This document shows, in pieces, positions 12,169 to 24,249 of a DNA stretch of 64,000 nt (position 1 is its first letter; each line of letters begins with the position of its first letter). The DNA comes from Epiperipatus broadwayi (Eukaryota > Onychophora > Udeonychophora > Euonychophora > Peripatidae). The position numbers and the translations under genes were made by a program. The stretch covers positions 10,965,160-11,029,159 of the forward strand of contig JAQFVV010012398.1 of assembly GCA_028023455.1 (NCBI GenBank), given 5' to 3'. The notes under the pieces are model-generated. The model did not search any database. It worked only from the letters and a program-made list of their open reading frames with translations, and was not told the origin of the DNA.

Positions 12169-13942
12169 TTATTTTTTCCTAAGAACAAGATTAATTAGAG
12201 GCTTCCATACATTGTGTATTGCGACATTGGGTTGACTTATAGGATTATTTACCATTGTCATATGAGCAGCTTCCTTGAATTTTCTTCTATGCATTTTTTC
12301 CTCTTTATCCAATATCTTTGTACTTTCCCACAAGCATATGGTCATTAGTACATACATGAGCTGCTATGGTAGAAACATCTGTTTTTTCTCTTTTAACCAT
12401 TAGTTTATGCTCCTTCAATCGCTGTTAAACAGGGTGACAGGTCTCACCAATGTATTTCCTTCCACATTCACATGGTATCTCATAGATGCAGTTTTTGTTC
12501 TTCAGCATTTTCAGTTTAGGCTTAGTAGAAGTAAGCATTCCTCGAAGTGTGTTATGACTTTGGAAAGCAGTTCTAATGTTATATTGACTGCAGATTTTCT
12601 TTAACTTGTTCGCCATTCCTGGTATGTATGGATACACTACCATACCAATAACTGTTTTCTCTTTTGGTATCTCTTTGTGTTGTCTATTGAAGGTTTTTCT
12701 GATGACTGCTGATGGATAACCATTCTTCATAAGCTTGTTTCTGAACAAATCTCCTTTACTCTGTTCCATAGTGATAGTACAATTCCTTGTTTAGAGCTTC
12801 TTGTATGATTGGATGTATATGCCAAGTATTTGCCAGTGTGTGTTGGTTTCCTATACACTGTTGTTTTTACTTTGCCCTGAGGGAGTCTTGTCACAAGAAC
12901 ATCCAAGAATGCCAATTTTTGTTCTTGTTCTGATTCCATCGTGAATTTAACTGTAGGAGATATGTTGTTAATGTGCATCCAGAATGACTGTAATTTTACC
13001 TTGCCATGTGGCCACACCATATATGTATCATCAACATATCGAAGCCACTTTAGTTGGGCATGGAGTAGTATTTATGGCTGTGGTCTCACATTCTTCCATG
13101 TAAATGTTGCTGAGCAGAGGTGACAGAGATGATCCTATGGCCATTCCTTGATTTTGTTGGAAGAATTCTGAGTTATATTGAAAGTATGTTGTTGTTACAC
13201 AGAATGTTAATAATTTCATTATACTATCAATAGCTAGAGCTGTTCTAGTTTGTAGACTATTATCATCATATAACCATTTCCTTACAATAGACAATGCCTC
13301 ATCACATGGTACATTTGTAAAAAGACTTTCCACATCAAAGCTTACCAATATGTCAGTTCTTTCCATTTTTATGTTCCTGACAAATTCTACAAAGTGCTTA
13401 GAATCCCTGACGAAAGACTGTGTCCTATATGCCAATGGACTAAGAACTTCGAGAAGAAATCTTGACAAATTTTGACATGGTGAATTTCTAGAACTAACAA
13501 TAGGTCTTAATGGAACATTGTCTTTATGAATTTTAGACAGTCCATATAGGTGAGGGATCTTGCTGAAATACGAAGTTAATTTTCTTTTTTCTGAATCACT
13601 GAAATACCTGCGATGCTTCCGGAGTAATGCTTGTAGTTTTACCTCTGTACTTGGAATTGGATTTTTTGCTACTTTATTGTATTGACCTGCTGTGAGAAGG
13701 CCTTGTATTTTGTTATCATAATCCGTTTTATCCATTACAACTGTAGTGTTACCTTTGTCAGCAGGAAGAATGATTGTAGATGTATCCTTTTTGAGAAATT
13801 TAAGAGCTTTCCTCTCATCACATGAAGTGTTTGACTTCTGCTTGTGCACTTGATGTCTTTCAAGGGTCCTTTTTACTCTCTAGCATAACTCTGCCGCTTC
13901 TTCTAGAGTCAAGTTTTGGGTCATCTCATCAGTGGCGGCCAT
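12169..13942 (-). pseudogene. Penelope-like element RT with GIY-YIG endonuclease, frameshifted
   Basis: This is a broken ORF of an EN+ Penelope-like retroelement (PLE), which encodes reverse transcriptase fused to a C-terminal GIY-YIG endonuclease. The start ATG at 13942 opens MAATDEMTQN; an in-frame TAG follows 20 codons later, then the frame is open from about 13877 to 13060. It carries LPADKGNTTVVMDK, LYGLSKIHK, VSFDVESLFTNVP (palm aspartate motif) and QGMAIGSSLSPLL. A frameshift near 13050-13075 leads to RYVDDTYMVW (catalytic YVDD at 13027-13038) and TTVYRKPTHTGKYL. A second shift near 12730-12770 leads to the endonuclease start CECGRKYIGET (near 12440-12475), with a stop just after it and another frame change before HRRKFKEAAHM, whose Glu is the expected catalytic position. 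The order is normal for PLEs and the length near full, but at least five lesions make it non-coding. Confidence 0.9.
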
Positions 13943-13999
13943 TATATCCAATAGTGGGACAGTAGATGGTGTAATGTCGAAATTCAAACCAACAAATAA

Positions 14000-15780
14000 A
14001 AAAAGTCTCAAGATAATGCTGATATATAAGAAAGTACAGGTAAAAACTTTGTATTATTATTAATGACATTAGTTATGAGTATAATATATGTCATTTATAT
14101 TTTATATTGGAGAGATGTTGCATTTAGTTAAACAAACTTACAAACTTCAGTAACCCATTCATGCTTAATTGACTTTATATTTTTTAGTCCTTGAATTCAG
14201 CCTCAGATTAATAGATAGCTAAACATCCTGAGTAGATAATTAAATCACTAAGGAATATTAATTTGTATAGTGCTTATAATATTTGTATAAATTGATAAAT
14301 GCTATATTATGCAATAAAGCATTCTTATGGTATAAATAAAATAAATTATATTAGTTGGTTGAGGTATACTCCTAAGTAATTATTTAAACCTTAAATAGTA
14401 TAAGAAGTATAGCAAGTCATTCTAATAAAGGATATGTCATAATAAGTGAATCTATGCATTTTGTATAGCACTGAGAAAAATGTACTACGTAAAGAATTTT
14501 GCTTGCTTCAAAAAAAATAAAGAACTCACCAGCTCTTATAGAATGAGGTTGATAATCTATTAATTATTGTTATAAAAATAATTGAGGTCATTATAAAACA
14601 TATTTATCCTCCTGCAAATAAGATTAGGTTTTTATTTTAATAATTGTTCAACCCTTTCCATCAGAGTATATTGTCTTTGCAACATTCTAGAATTACATAT
14701 AAAATTATAACCCAAGATTAGTTTATTCATGGAGAACAAACAATATTTATTAATATTGTTATACAATTTTGCTATTAAAATGTTTTTTATTCGATTATAA
14801 TTTTGTTATTTTTGTTTATATAGTTGTTATTTATAATAAAGCAATTGTTATATTTAAATCCATCTGTTTGTTATTATTGAAATCATTGTCTTTATATAAA
14901 TAAAAAGTCATACTTCCAAGCTCTCAAATTACATCTTCATTGATTAAATTTATCTACACTATTTATTATTACAATTGCTATCTGGAAACAAATTAGTACG
15001 GTTAAGTGATGTACAATAAAATTTCTTATACCTGCATAATACGTAGAATACCTTAAATAGTCTTTAAATGTATATTCTTTTAATTGCATGGTTGAGATTG
15101 ATTTACTTAAGAACCCTAAGAATTAATTAAGTGAACATTATATTTAATTTAGGACTAAGAGAGAGTTACTTTGTTAGTTTTATTTAAAAGGACATATTAA
15201 TTTGTTTCAAAGAAGTTTTTTACACAATATATATCACAACAGAATATATGCAATTAAGAATACACCAAGATTATCATATTTAAGAATATACTAAGAAATT
15301 TATTGATCTTAAATTTAATGTGTTCTGGAATAGTTATTATTATTTAATTTATGTGGGGGAAAAAGAGTCGTTTATTTAATACATATCAAATGCACTCCAC
15401 AGAAAACACACTAATCTCAACCGGTCATCTTTTGTCCTACCTGATTGCCACTTAAATTTAAACTACAATACTCAAATTTGGCTGTTAACAGAAAGGAGAC
15501 TCTTTGATTCCTCTTTGATGCCTTAAACGAACCAAGCAGGGCAAATTCTAAATGTCCATACATTCTTGTCATAGCAGCTTTTATTACTATGTGATTATTC
15601 ATATAGTATATGAATATGGATGGCTGCTAACCAAGACACATTAGCCAGTGTGGTGAGTTTATTATCTTATTTCCTCTGAGTTTAAGATCAAGAAACACAA
15701 TGATCTTTCTTCTCAGTTGCCTGGTATGAATAAAAAAAAATTCTAATAGATATATATAATCAAGACAAAAATAAATCATG
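14000..15780. repeat. Non-coding stretch with dispersed repeat copy 2
   Basis: No gene is visible. About 14515-15030 is the diverged partner of 6960-7480, sharing TGTCTTTGCAACA, TTATAATAAAG, a TCTGTTTGTTATTATTG-like word and TTGCTATCTG in the same order. The flanks are plain AT-rich DNA. A 61-codon minus-strand open stretch at 15417-15602 matches no family I recognise. Confidence 0.5.
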
Positions 15781-15879
15781 GCCCATATTCCCAAGAGTCA
15801 GTAGCCAAGGCAGGGATTGGTGGCCAAAAGCAGAGGATGCTAAGAATCCTCTGATTGCAGTTACAGGCTACCATTTGAT

Positions 15880-18475
15880 GATGACTTTTTATTTAGGTAA
15901 TTACATCTGTAGATTATTTTCAAGTGAAGAAAGACTGCAAGAATTGGAAGAATTGTTTCATTAAATAGGACATTATTGAACTTTGTGAAATTAGAAGAAA
16001 TGATGAAGAGACAAGTGATTTAAAAAGTGGACATGTACTTTACTACAAAGGCACAAATATTGGAAGTACAAGTGAAATAAGATTCATTATAAATAAAAAG
16101 TGGAAAAAATACAACATTGAGAAGATGAGTGATGGCTGTATTGGACAGAGTGGCAACATTAGTTATTCAACTTTAATAGCAAATATTATATGCAGATAAT
16201 TCAGGTTTATGCCCCAACAAATTCTCATAGTGATGAAATGGTAGAAGATTTTTATAACCATGTTCAAAAGGCTTTTAATCAGATTAAACAACTTTTTAAA
16301 ATTGTTATGGGAAACTTTAATGCTAAAATTGGTAAACAAATGAAAGAGGAAAGTGCTGTAAGTAAATTTGGTTGTGGTAATAGAAATGAGAGAGAATACA
16401 GACTTGTGGGGTTTGCAGAAAAAACAACTTTGTTATGAATTCTTTTTTTTTTTTGAGAAAAATGTTAAAAGGAAATGGACGTGAAAGCATCCATAGCACA
16501 ATTGGATTATATTTTGACCAACAGAAAATACAACTTTCAAGACTGTAATGTCCTTAATAAATTCAACACAGAAAGTGATCATCAATTAGTAAGATATGTG
16601 TTAATGCAAAACTAGAGAGAAAAAATATTAAGAAAAACAATATTTACAGTTGATATTCCTAATGTTAAGAAACATTGTAATAAATTTAAATTAGAACTTG
16701 CAAATTGTTTTCAAGTATTAATAGATTTTGAACATGATTCAGATTTGTATGAAATTAATATGAAAATAAGTGATACACTTAAAAACTGCAATAAAGATAG
16801 CTGGTAGAAAAAAGTAGCAACTGACCAATAAAATTTCTACTGAGATTAGAGAATTTATAAAGATAAAAAGAAACATGAAGATTTATAAAAATAATGCATT
16901 AAGAAGGATTGAATATCTTGAATTTTGTAAAATGGTGCATTGTGAATTAGCAAGGAAATCTGTGTAAGAAAACAAAAATCTCAAGAATGTAAAACAACAA
17001 TTTGGTATTGATAGGAAACATACCTGAAATAAGAAAAAAAAGATGGAACTATTACCAAAAAGAGAGATAACATCACAAAATAATTAAAAGAGTTCTATCA
17101 AGAATTATACAGTAATAAAGAACAAGTATCTCCTACATCTATTATATCTTCTCAATTACCTAGCATTTTAAAGAAAAAGTGAGACATGCAATAAAATTTA
17201 TGAAAAAGGAAAAAACTCCAGGAAATGATGAAATTATAATTGATATGTTAAAAGAATCAGGCAAAGAAATAGAAAAAATGGTGGCAAAGTTATGTACCAA
17301 ATGGCTAATGCAGTATTAACATTAATATTTAAAAAAGGTAATAAAGAAGATAGAAACTACAAACCTATCAGTCGTTTATCAGTTTTATACAAAGTTTTTA
17401 CCAAGATAATTACAATTCATCTATAGAAAACATTGGATTTCAATTAACCAAAAGAACAAGCTAAATTTAAAAGTGGTTTCAGTATAGTATATTATATCCA
17501 AATATTGAAAAACATTATAGAAAGGAGCAATGAATATGAGTTGCCATTTTGCTTTCAATTTGTAGATTATGAAAAGGCATTTGATTCTATAAGAATTTCT
17601 CCAGTGATTAAAGCATTGAATCATCAAGGTATAAACTCAGGATATTGTCATATTCTGAAGAATATTTATAAAAATTCTACAGCAACAATTAGATTGCATA
17701 ATGATACTAGGAAAGTTAACATTGAGAAGAATGTAGGACAGAGTGACTCCATATCTCAAAAACTTTTTGAAGCACTGCTGCAAAAAATATTTTATGAATT
17801 AAAATGAAAAGCTAAATGAGTAAGAGTAAATGGAGATTATTTAAGTCATTTACATTTCCAGATGATGCAGTTGTTTTTGCAAATAATGCTTCAGAGCTTC
17901 AAGAAAAATTGCAAGAATTATCAGATGAAAGTAATAAAGTAGGACTAAAGATAAATATTTAAAAAACTAAAATAATGTCTGATGGATTTTCTCAAAAGAT
18001 GAAAATAAAGATTGATTATGATAGAAGTTAACAACTACAAATAACTTAGTCACATTATTGCTACAGATAGAAACATAATTGATTAAATTAATCATAGAAT
18101 TAAACTTGGTTGGAGTGCTTTTGGTAGTCATAATATTAAATGGAAAGATACCTATGTGTTTGAAAAGGTTTTTAATAAATGTAAACACGTAATATAAAAG
18201 CAATAAAGAGACTTCTGAACACTCAAACTGACCTCACTGAAAAAATTAAGAATGCAGTGGAGTTGGGCTGGACATATTGCTGGAAGAAATGATAATAGAT
18301 GGACAACTGAAATCTTAAACTGAATTCCAAGAGATTGTAAAAGACCAAAAAAAAAAAAAAACACATGTGAGATGGATGGATGAACAAAGAAAGTGTGCAG
18401 AGAGATTCGAGAAGATCGATTGAACATGGGGAGACTTTCACTTGCAAGGGATTGATAATGGTTGATCATGATGAT
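15880..18475 (+). pseudogene. RTE/BovB-like LINE, heavily decayed
   Basis: The remains read, in order, as an AP endonuclease followed by reverse transcriptase. Endonuclease pieces are GHVLYYKGT (about 16030), the open stretch from 16190 with IQVYAPTNSHSDE and GNFNAKIGK, then STIGLYF and SDHQLV near 16500-16590. RT pieces are EKTPGNDEI (about 17210), a 100-codon open stretch at 17505-17807 with DYEKAFDSI (palm motif A), then FPDDAVVF near 17855 where the family has FADD, so an active-site neighbour is changed. A C-terminal part with WAGHIAGRNDNRWTTEIL (about 18265-18320) and RWMDEQ follows. Annotations such as 'craniofacial development protein 2-like' come from this class. Every domain is broken by stops and shifts. 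The end near 18470 has GATCATGATGATAT, like the simple 3' tails of RTE elements. Confidence 0.85.
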
Positions 18476-18681
18476 ATTTAAATATGCATATATTTGTTCA
18501 TCTGCATAACAAAGTGGTTTCTTTTTTTATATAACCTAAACCTGAATGCACTATCAGTGAAGTTCACTATAATCATAACTTGATTAAATTAATCATAGTT
18601 GCTGCTTTAGATATATTGTAATGTAATTATGCATGAAATTTTATTTCAGTTAATTTCACTAAAAGTGGCCTCAGCTTTAGG

Positions 18682-20195
18682 TTAAAAGAAAAAAACCAAA
18701 AAAAAAAATACTTCGGAAATCAAGTTTTCAATTTTATTTTTCCACACTATGCTGTTTGGAAATTCAACTAATTCCATTTCTAAATCAAGGATACCTAGCC
18801 ACATAAATTCGGTTAACTCCATTGTTTCGAATTCCATTTTGTATGGATATAAAATAAAGTGAAATACATTTTCCAAACTTTTAAATTGATTAAATCTATC
18901 CTCAAAACCTTGTTTTATTTTCTGTATAATCATTAAATATTTTTAATTGCGTTTTCTTGAAGGTCAAGCGTATTTTCAAAAATTATTGTGTTTTGAAAAT
19001 GTTTTTGTAATTGAGGAAAATATTTTATGATTTTCATTTTCCAAATCCTTAGTAAAGATGTCAAGTTTCATCATAAATATTTTAATATTTTTAACCATCA
19101 TTAAAACAATTTGTCCATTTCCTTGAAGTTTTTTATTCAGTTCATTAAAATGCTGAGTGATGTCACATAAAAACATTAAATCATTTAACCAATCTATATT
19201 TGAAAATTTATCTAAACTATTGTTTTTTTCGTTCAAAAAGAGCTTAATTCCTTCTAATAAAATGACAAACTGATTAAGAACTTGACCGCAACTGAGCCAT
19301 CGAACATTCATTTATTAAGACCTCTTGCATTTATAAAATTGATGACTTTTATCACAACTGGCATTACATTGGAAAATATTTTTAAACCTTGCTTTGCACA
19401 TAGAACTTCAATCAGAGAATGTGTAATATTTTGCTAAAAATACTGGATAAAACCAATGTTTTTCCCCACCACATTGGTTGCACCGTCTGTTGTTACAGAA
19501 ACAATTTTCTATAAGTCAATATCCATTTCTTTAAATGCAATATCAAATTCTTTAAAAATATAAAGACCGGTACATTTCCCTTTCAACATTATTAGTTTCA
19601 TTAGCTCTTCTTTCATTATACTGCCTGATTTATATCGAGCAAAAACTGCTAAGTGTGCATAACCATTTACATCATTACTCTCATCTAAAGCAATTGAATA
19701 CATTCTTACATAATTTAAGTTGTTATGTATTTGCGAACAAATATTTTTCTAATTCTATTACTCGATCTTTAATTGTACTGTGACTTATTGGTAACTCATT
19801 TATATGCTTTATAATCAAGTCTTTTTCTTTAAAATCTGCAAACAAAGTAGCACTACATTCTAAAAATGCTTATTTTACAAAGTCTCCTTCTGAAAGAGGT
19901 TTTCCATGATGAGAAATGCAATGGGCAACTTGAAAACTAGCAGCTGTATGGTTTGTGAATGATTCCCTTTTTTCTTTTGTAAAAAATATGTTCTTCTTTC
20001 TTCATCTGTTGAAAGGCTGCGATTAGAATGCAACTTTTCAAAATGTCTTTTTACATTGTATGTATATGACTTTTTTGTTACAAATTACATACACAGTCAT
20101 TTTATTCTTTTCAATCACACCATATTTATCAAACCATTCTGTTTGATACGATCTGGAACTTGTATCATTTGTTTTTATTTTTTTACCGCAGACAT
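18682..20195 (-). pseudogene. hAT transposase of the GTF2IRD2/ZBED5 type, copy 1
   Basis: The start is probably the ATG at 20195 (MSAVKKIKTND). An EWFDKYGV block and a zinc-finger region follow, with VICNKK then, after a frameshift, VKRHFEKLHSNRS, a C-C-H-H pattern like a BED-type finger. The catalytic domain has SIALDESNDVNGYAHLAVFARY near 19600-19700 (the DES aspartate is the expected first catalytic residue) and VRWLSCGQVLNQF near 19290. FLCDITQHFNELNKKLQG near 19120-19180 is typical of the insertion domain, and a GFEDRFNQFKSLENVF block lies near 18850-18920. Several stops and frameshifts separate these. The family moves by cut-and-paste with 8-bp target duplications; no matching termini were found. 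A second, less complete copy lies at 49130-50570. Confidence 0.85.
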
Positions 20196-20209
20196 AGTAC
20201 AGGGCTACA

Positions 20210-20762
20210 ACTAAAAATATTTATATTTAGAATACAATACTTTGAGAATAAATTTCTTATTAATGTACTTGATGTACATACATATGTAGATGAGCAACTT
20301 TAATAATAATAAAATAATAATGTTGAATTATTAAACAGAAGTTAGTGAGTAGGGTTATAAGAAAAAAATCAAGCAAATCTTTGAGGACATGAGTCATATC
20401 AAGATGTTATGATTTCTTAAAATCAAGTCATTTAAGAGTGATGCAGTGGAAACCATATAAAACATGTTGAGTTTAGAGAACCAATTTTCAATAAATAGAA
20501 TGCAAGAGCATCAAAAAATGGCACTGACAGTGCTCACTTCCACAGATCAGTAAATCACTGGTAGAAATCTTTGTTGCATAAATTTAAAAATTTCCAAGTA
20601 TATAAAAAATATCTCAGTTGAAAGTCTTAAGTATAATTTGCCTTATAAAGTAGACCAAATGATTATGTGTGCAAAGAGAATAAATTTATTATGTAGCACA
20701 ATTGCTGAATTTATGTGTGCAGAGAGAAGAAATGTATTATGTAGCACAATTGCTGAATCCCT
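20210..20762. repeat. Non-coding stretch with a 48-bp tandem duplication
   Basis: A 48-bp unit starting TTATGTGTGCAAAGAGAATA occurs at 20663-20710 and again at 20711-20758 with three differences. The rest of the interval has no recognisable feature. Confidence 0.75.
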
Positions 20763-20916
20763 GAGATATAATTAACAAATGCAAAAAAAATTTACAAAAA
20801 GGAAATCAGGATCTTCAAATTTTCACAATAAAGACCCAAGAAAATGATGGATAAGGCCAATATAAATAGAAAAAAAGAAATAACAACGTAATCTTTAAGA
20901 GAAAGCATGGAAAAGA

Positions 20917-21213
20917 ATGAATAGTAATAATTCAGAAAGAGAAGAAATAATTTCAAAGATAAACAGTATGGACAATTTGAAGAGGAGTTTGCCACCACTC
21001 CAACCCAGGCCTATTCAGGTGAAGACATGTGGAAAAATCAATGTCCAGTTAATCACTCACAGAAAAAATATTTACAAAAAGTTCTCAAACTTATATGAAA
21101 GCCACTACAGTATTTCACAGCATCATAGGGGAAATGCATTCAGGTTAAAAAAATTAAAGAAGTGTAGAAGTAATGCCCAGCTCTTAAGACCTTTTCCAGA
21201 AGAAAAATGTTAA
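20917..21213 (+). CDS. Hypothetical 98-residue reading frame
   Basis: An ATG-initiated frame of 98 codons. The predicted protein is basic and of mixed composition, with SLPPLQPRP in the middle and a Lys/Arg-rich C-terminal half (RLKKLKKCRS). Its composition is less biased than most open stretches of similar length here, and 98 codons without a stop is moderately unusual in DNA this AT-rich. There is no recognised domain, signal peptide or membrane segment, and no clear splice sites. It could be part of an unrecognised element or a chance frame. A separate 72-codon Lys-rich frame at 21523-21741 looks like chance. Confidence 0.2.
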   Translation: MNSNNSEREEIISKINSMDNLKRSLPPLQPRPIQVKTCGKINVQLITHRKNIYKKFSNLYESHYSISQHHRGNAFRLKKLKKCRSNAQLLRPFPEEKC

Positions 21214-21789
21214 TAATAGACTTATACTTTTATTTTAAAAGCAAAGCAATCCAGATGAGATATTCTTATCTGGATCAATCACTTTTTTCTTCCCATGCTA
21301 GTTGCAAGATAATCTATTTCTTAAATAGGAATTTATATTTATTAAAAGATTTACATACATGAAATTAAAAACACAATTTGAGGAGGAGAATGATGATAAT
21401 AATAATAATAATGTTAAATTTTTACTAAATATAACTGGAAAAAGGATATTTTCTTTTTTCCTGTGATATATATATATATTATTTTTTTAAAAAAAAGATT
21501 AAGATCTTAATCTCAGAAAAAATTGTATGAAAGGTTGTTTATCAATTGCCACTTAAATAGTGTTTTTTTTAAAGGAAAAATGCAAAAAGATTTTATCTCT
21601 GAAGAAATTAAGTGTTACAAGAAAAGATTTTTATCAATTAATGTAAAAATAGAATTTTTAAAAAATGAAAAGAAAAAGATAATCTTTCTTGTAAAAAGAA
21701 AATCAATTGGTCAATGCTTAATACAGCAATTTCTGAGATAGTCATATGATTGGATAAAACACTGATATCAGAGTTTGCCTGATTGTGAT

Positions 21790-21895
21790 GATGGTGAACT
21801 ATTAGATGTGATATGTTTAAATATTTCCATCATCTTTGGGTGAATGTTGAATGTATAAAAAAAATTAAACTTTATTTAAACTTTTCAAAAAAAAA
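21790..21895. repeat. Dispersed module (Family X), copy B
   Basis: Shares with the 11762 copy the ordered words GATGTGATATG, ATTTCCATCATC, GTGAATGTTGAATGTAT and TTAAACTTTATTTAAACTTT. It ends in an A-run near 21884-21894, which suggests a retroposed 3' end. Confidence 0.6.
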
Positions 21896-22068
21896 AGTCT
21901 GTATGCAGCAAAATTCAGTAGATTTCAGTAATGGTGAGTTCATTAGTCAAAAATGGTCTCTCATTTAATTCTATGAAACATTCATTCCACAATTGCTTTC
22001 TATTCTGAAATCAAATTTCAGTGATTTTCAGTTCAATAAATGTTCAACTAATACATGAGAGACAACAG

Positions 22069-22073
<5 letters not shown>

Positions 22074-22110
<37 letters not shown>

Positions 22111-22172
22111 CTGTTGTAGAAATATATATATATATATATAGATATATATATATATATATATATATATATTTC
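22074..22172. repeat. (TA)n microsatellite with palindromic flanks
   Basis: Two long TA runs are bordered by AACAGTATTTCTATA and its complement TATAGAAATACTGTT, so the segment can extrude as a hairpin. The interval 21900-23150 around it is otherwise non-coding AT-rich DNA. Confidence 0.8.
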
Positions 22173-23230
22173 TAAAAAATAATACATTACAAAATATTTT
22201 AGTGATCTTTTAAAATTGAAATAACAAATCTTTAATTATAAAAGTTAATTGTTTTAAAAAATCCTTTCCAAATAAATAAAAATTTATTGTAAATGATCTT
22301 TATCTAATATCATTTCATTTTCAAACATTATGTTAACATTTGGAATAATTAAAAAATATGAATGCTAGCAACTCAAAAATAATAGATATAAAAAAAATAT
22401 TTTACAACAAATACTTTTATTTACTGGTGACTAAAAAAAAAAGGAAATAACTGTTTTTTCAACCCAGTTGGAGGTTTTATATTTAAGTTGAAGTAAAAGT
22501 GTGGGAGATCCAAAAATCAATCCCTATTTTTTATAGCAAGGAATTGAATTAATTAATTTCTGTACCACACCCATGCCTTTATTTCAAATTAAGTATAAAA
22601 ATCCCATTTGCAGATAATGAAATAATTATTTTCTATGTTTTAGTCCTCAGTAAATAAAAACATTTGTTATAAAATACTTTTTTAATATCTATTATTTTTC
22701 TTATACTTTCTTTTATAAAGTGAGATATGGAGTCACTAAAGTAACTGACAATAAATCATTTAAAAAAGTTGTGCAATACTTTAAAAAAATATGGTGACAA
22801 ATTTATTATACAAATAAGTATATTGTTAAACTAGTGGGATACACTGGTACTGAATTTACAATTGTAAAAGAAAATCTTGATAGATTGGAAATGTGAAGCA
22901 AATAAGCAAGCTTTTGAAACATATTATATGGTGAAATTAAAATTAAATTTGTTATAAGAATAAACTCTCATTTTATTGATTTTCTCACTTTTCTAACAAG
23001 ATGTAATGTTAATGCTTTATTGAGAGATATTTCTAAGAAAATAAAATGTAAGTAAGACTTAACAATTTTACAAAGTAGTAAAACGTTTCAAAAAAAAAAG
23101 TATATCATCGAAGAAATTTTAAAAAAGCTTCATAAAATAGCTAATGTGTAACATAGTGACATATCTGTGTTTCACTATAAACTCATCAACACTCCTTTAA
23201 CACTTTAAGCTAATAATTTTTTTATTAACA

Positions 23231-23259
23231 GTTTCGACTGTACTAGCAGTCTTCGTCAG
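23231..23259 (-). ncRNA. Hammerhead-like core with perfect stem II
   Basis: On the minus strand the order is CTGACGA (fits CUGANGA), one extra A, GACTG, a six-base loop CTAGTA, CAGTC, then GAAAC. The five-pair stem and both conserved core strings are intact, but stem I cannot be formed convincingly from the flanks, and the GUU after GAAAC-U would have to serve as cleavage site. It may be the remnant of a Penelope-like or retrozyme terminal region. It borders the G-poor region that begins immediately downstream on the plus strand. Confidence 0.4.
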
Positions 23260-23264
23260 ATCTA

Positions 23265-24240
23265 CAACATAAAAAAATTAGATAAATATTATATCAATAC
23301 AACCAAAATTATTATTCTTCATATTCTCATATAAAATTATAATAAAACAAAATAATATAAAGCAAAAACAACTCAGTCCAAAACCTTTCAACCAAAATTT
23401 TCCCATATCTTTTTAAAAAACCCAAAACATAAATCCTAAACTATAAAAAATAATAATAAAAAATTTTTAATAATAAAAATATAAAAATTTCTTTAAAATC
23501 ATTTTTAAATTATTTTTTAAGATTACAAGCAAATAAATGTATTAAAACAATTCAAATTTTATCATCAAACCCTTAAAAACAAAACCCTTAAAACCCATTA
23601 AAACATTAATCTAAAAAATTAATACCAAAAATTATCATTTTTATCATAATTACATATATAAGACCAAAAACCCAAAATCAAAAATTAAAATTAAAAAATA
23701 AACTTAAAAATCAAAATCAAAAAAATATTAAAAAATATTAAAAATCAAAAAACAAAAACCATAAACTAAAATCATTCTTTCCCCCTTTTTTTTACACTCT
23801 CATTTATACCCTACTTACTTCATTTTATACCTTCATACCATCCCCTCAATTCCCTTCCTCATATATACTCTAATACTCCCTACCATCTTTACTTATTTAA
23901 CTACCATCTTATAACATTTAATATCAATACAAACTTAACTATTTTACCTTAACTTTCCTTCTACCTTCACCTTTCCTCCATCTTTTTTTTATTATTAACC
24001 ACTTCCCAACTTCCTTTCTTTCCCCATCAACTAGCTCCCCCTATTAACCACTTCTATTACTTAATTACCCTAACTCTTAATTCTTTATTAACCACTTCCC
24101 AACTTCCTTTCTTTCCCCATCACCTAGCTCCCTCTATTAACCACTTCTATTATTTAATTACCCTAAATTTTAATTCTTTACCCTATCAAGCTTTACATTT
24201 CCCCTCACTTAAATCATTCTAAACTTTTCTACTGTTTAAT
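23265..24240. other. Extreme strand-asymmetric, G-depleted region
   Basis: On the plus strand, 23401-24240 contains only 8 G in 840 bases, and 23663-24033 is 371 bases with no G, while C remains common. The first half is mostly A and C with CCC-A-run words, including AAAACCCTTAAAACCC. The second half (from about 23770) is mostly T and C. A 93-bp unit starting ATTAACCACTTCCCAACTTC is tandemly duplicated at 23994-24086 and 24087-24179. There is no coding frame on either strand. Confidence 0.9.
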
Positions 24241-24249
24241 TTCACACTA

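Noticed and set aside
18152-18469. 105-codon and 74-codon minus-strand frames (Phe/Ser-rich).
   Set aside because: They are antisense shadows of the C-terminal part of the RTE-type LINE.
20190-20215. CAGGGCTACAAC as a hAT terminal inverted repeat of the fossil at 18.7-20.2 kb.
   Set aside because: The orientation is wrong for the 5' end of a minus-strand element and no partner was found.
23580-23620. AAAACCCTTAAAACCC words as telomeric repeats.
   Set aside because: They are not a regular array of any known telomere unit; they are explained by the A/C-rich, G-free composition.
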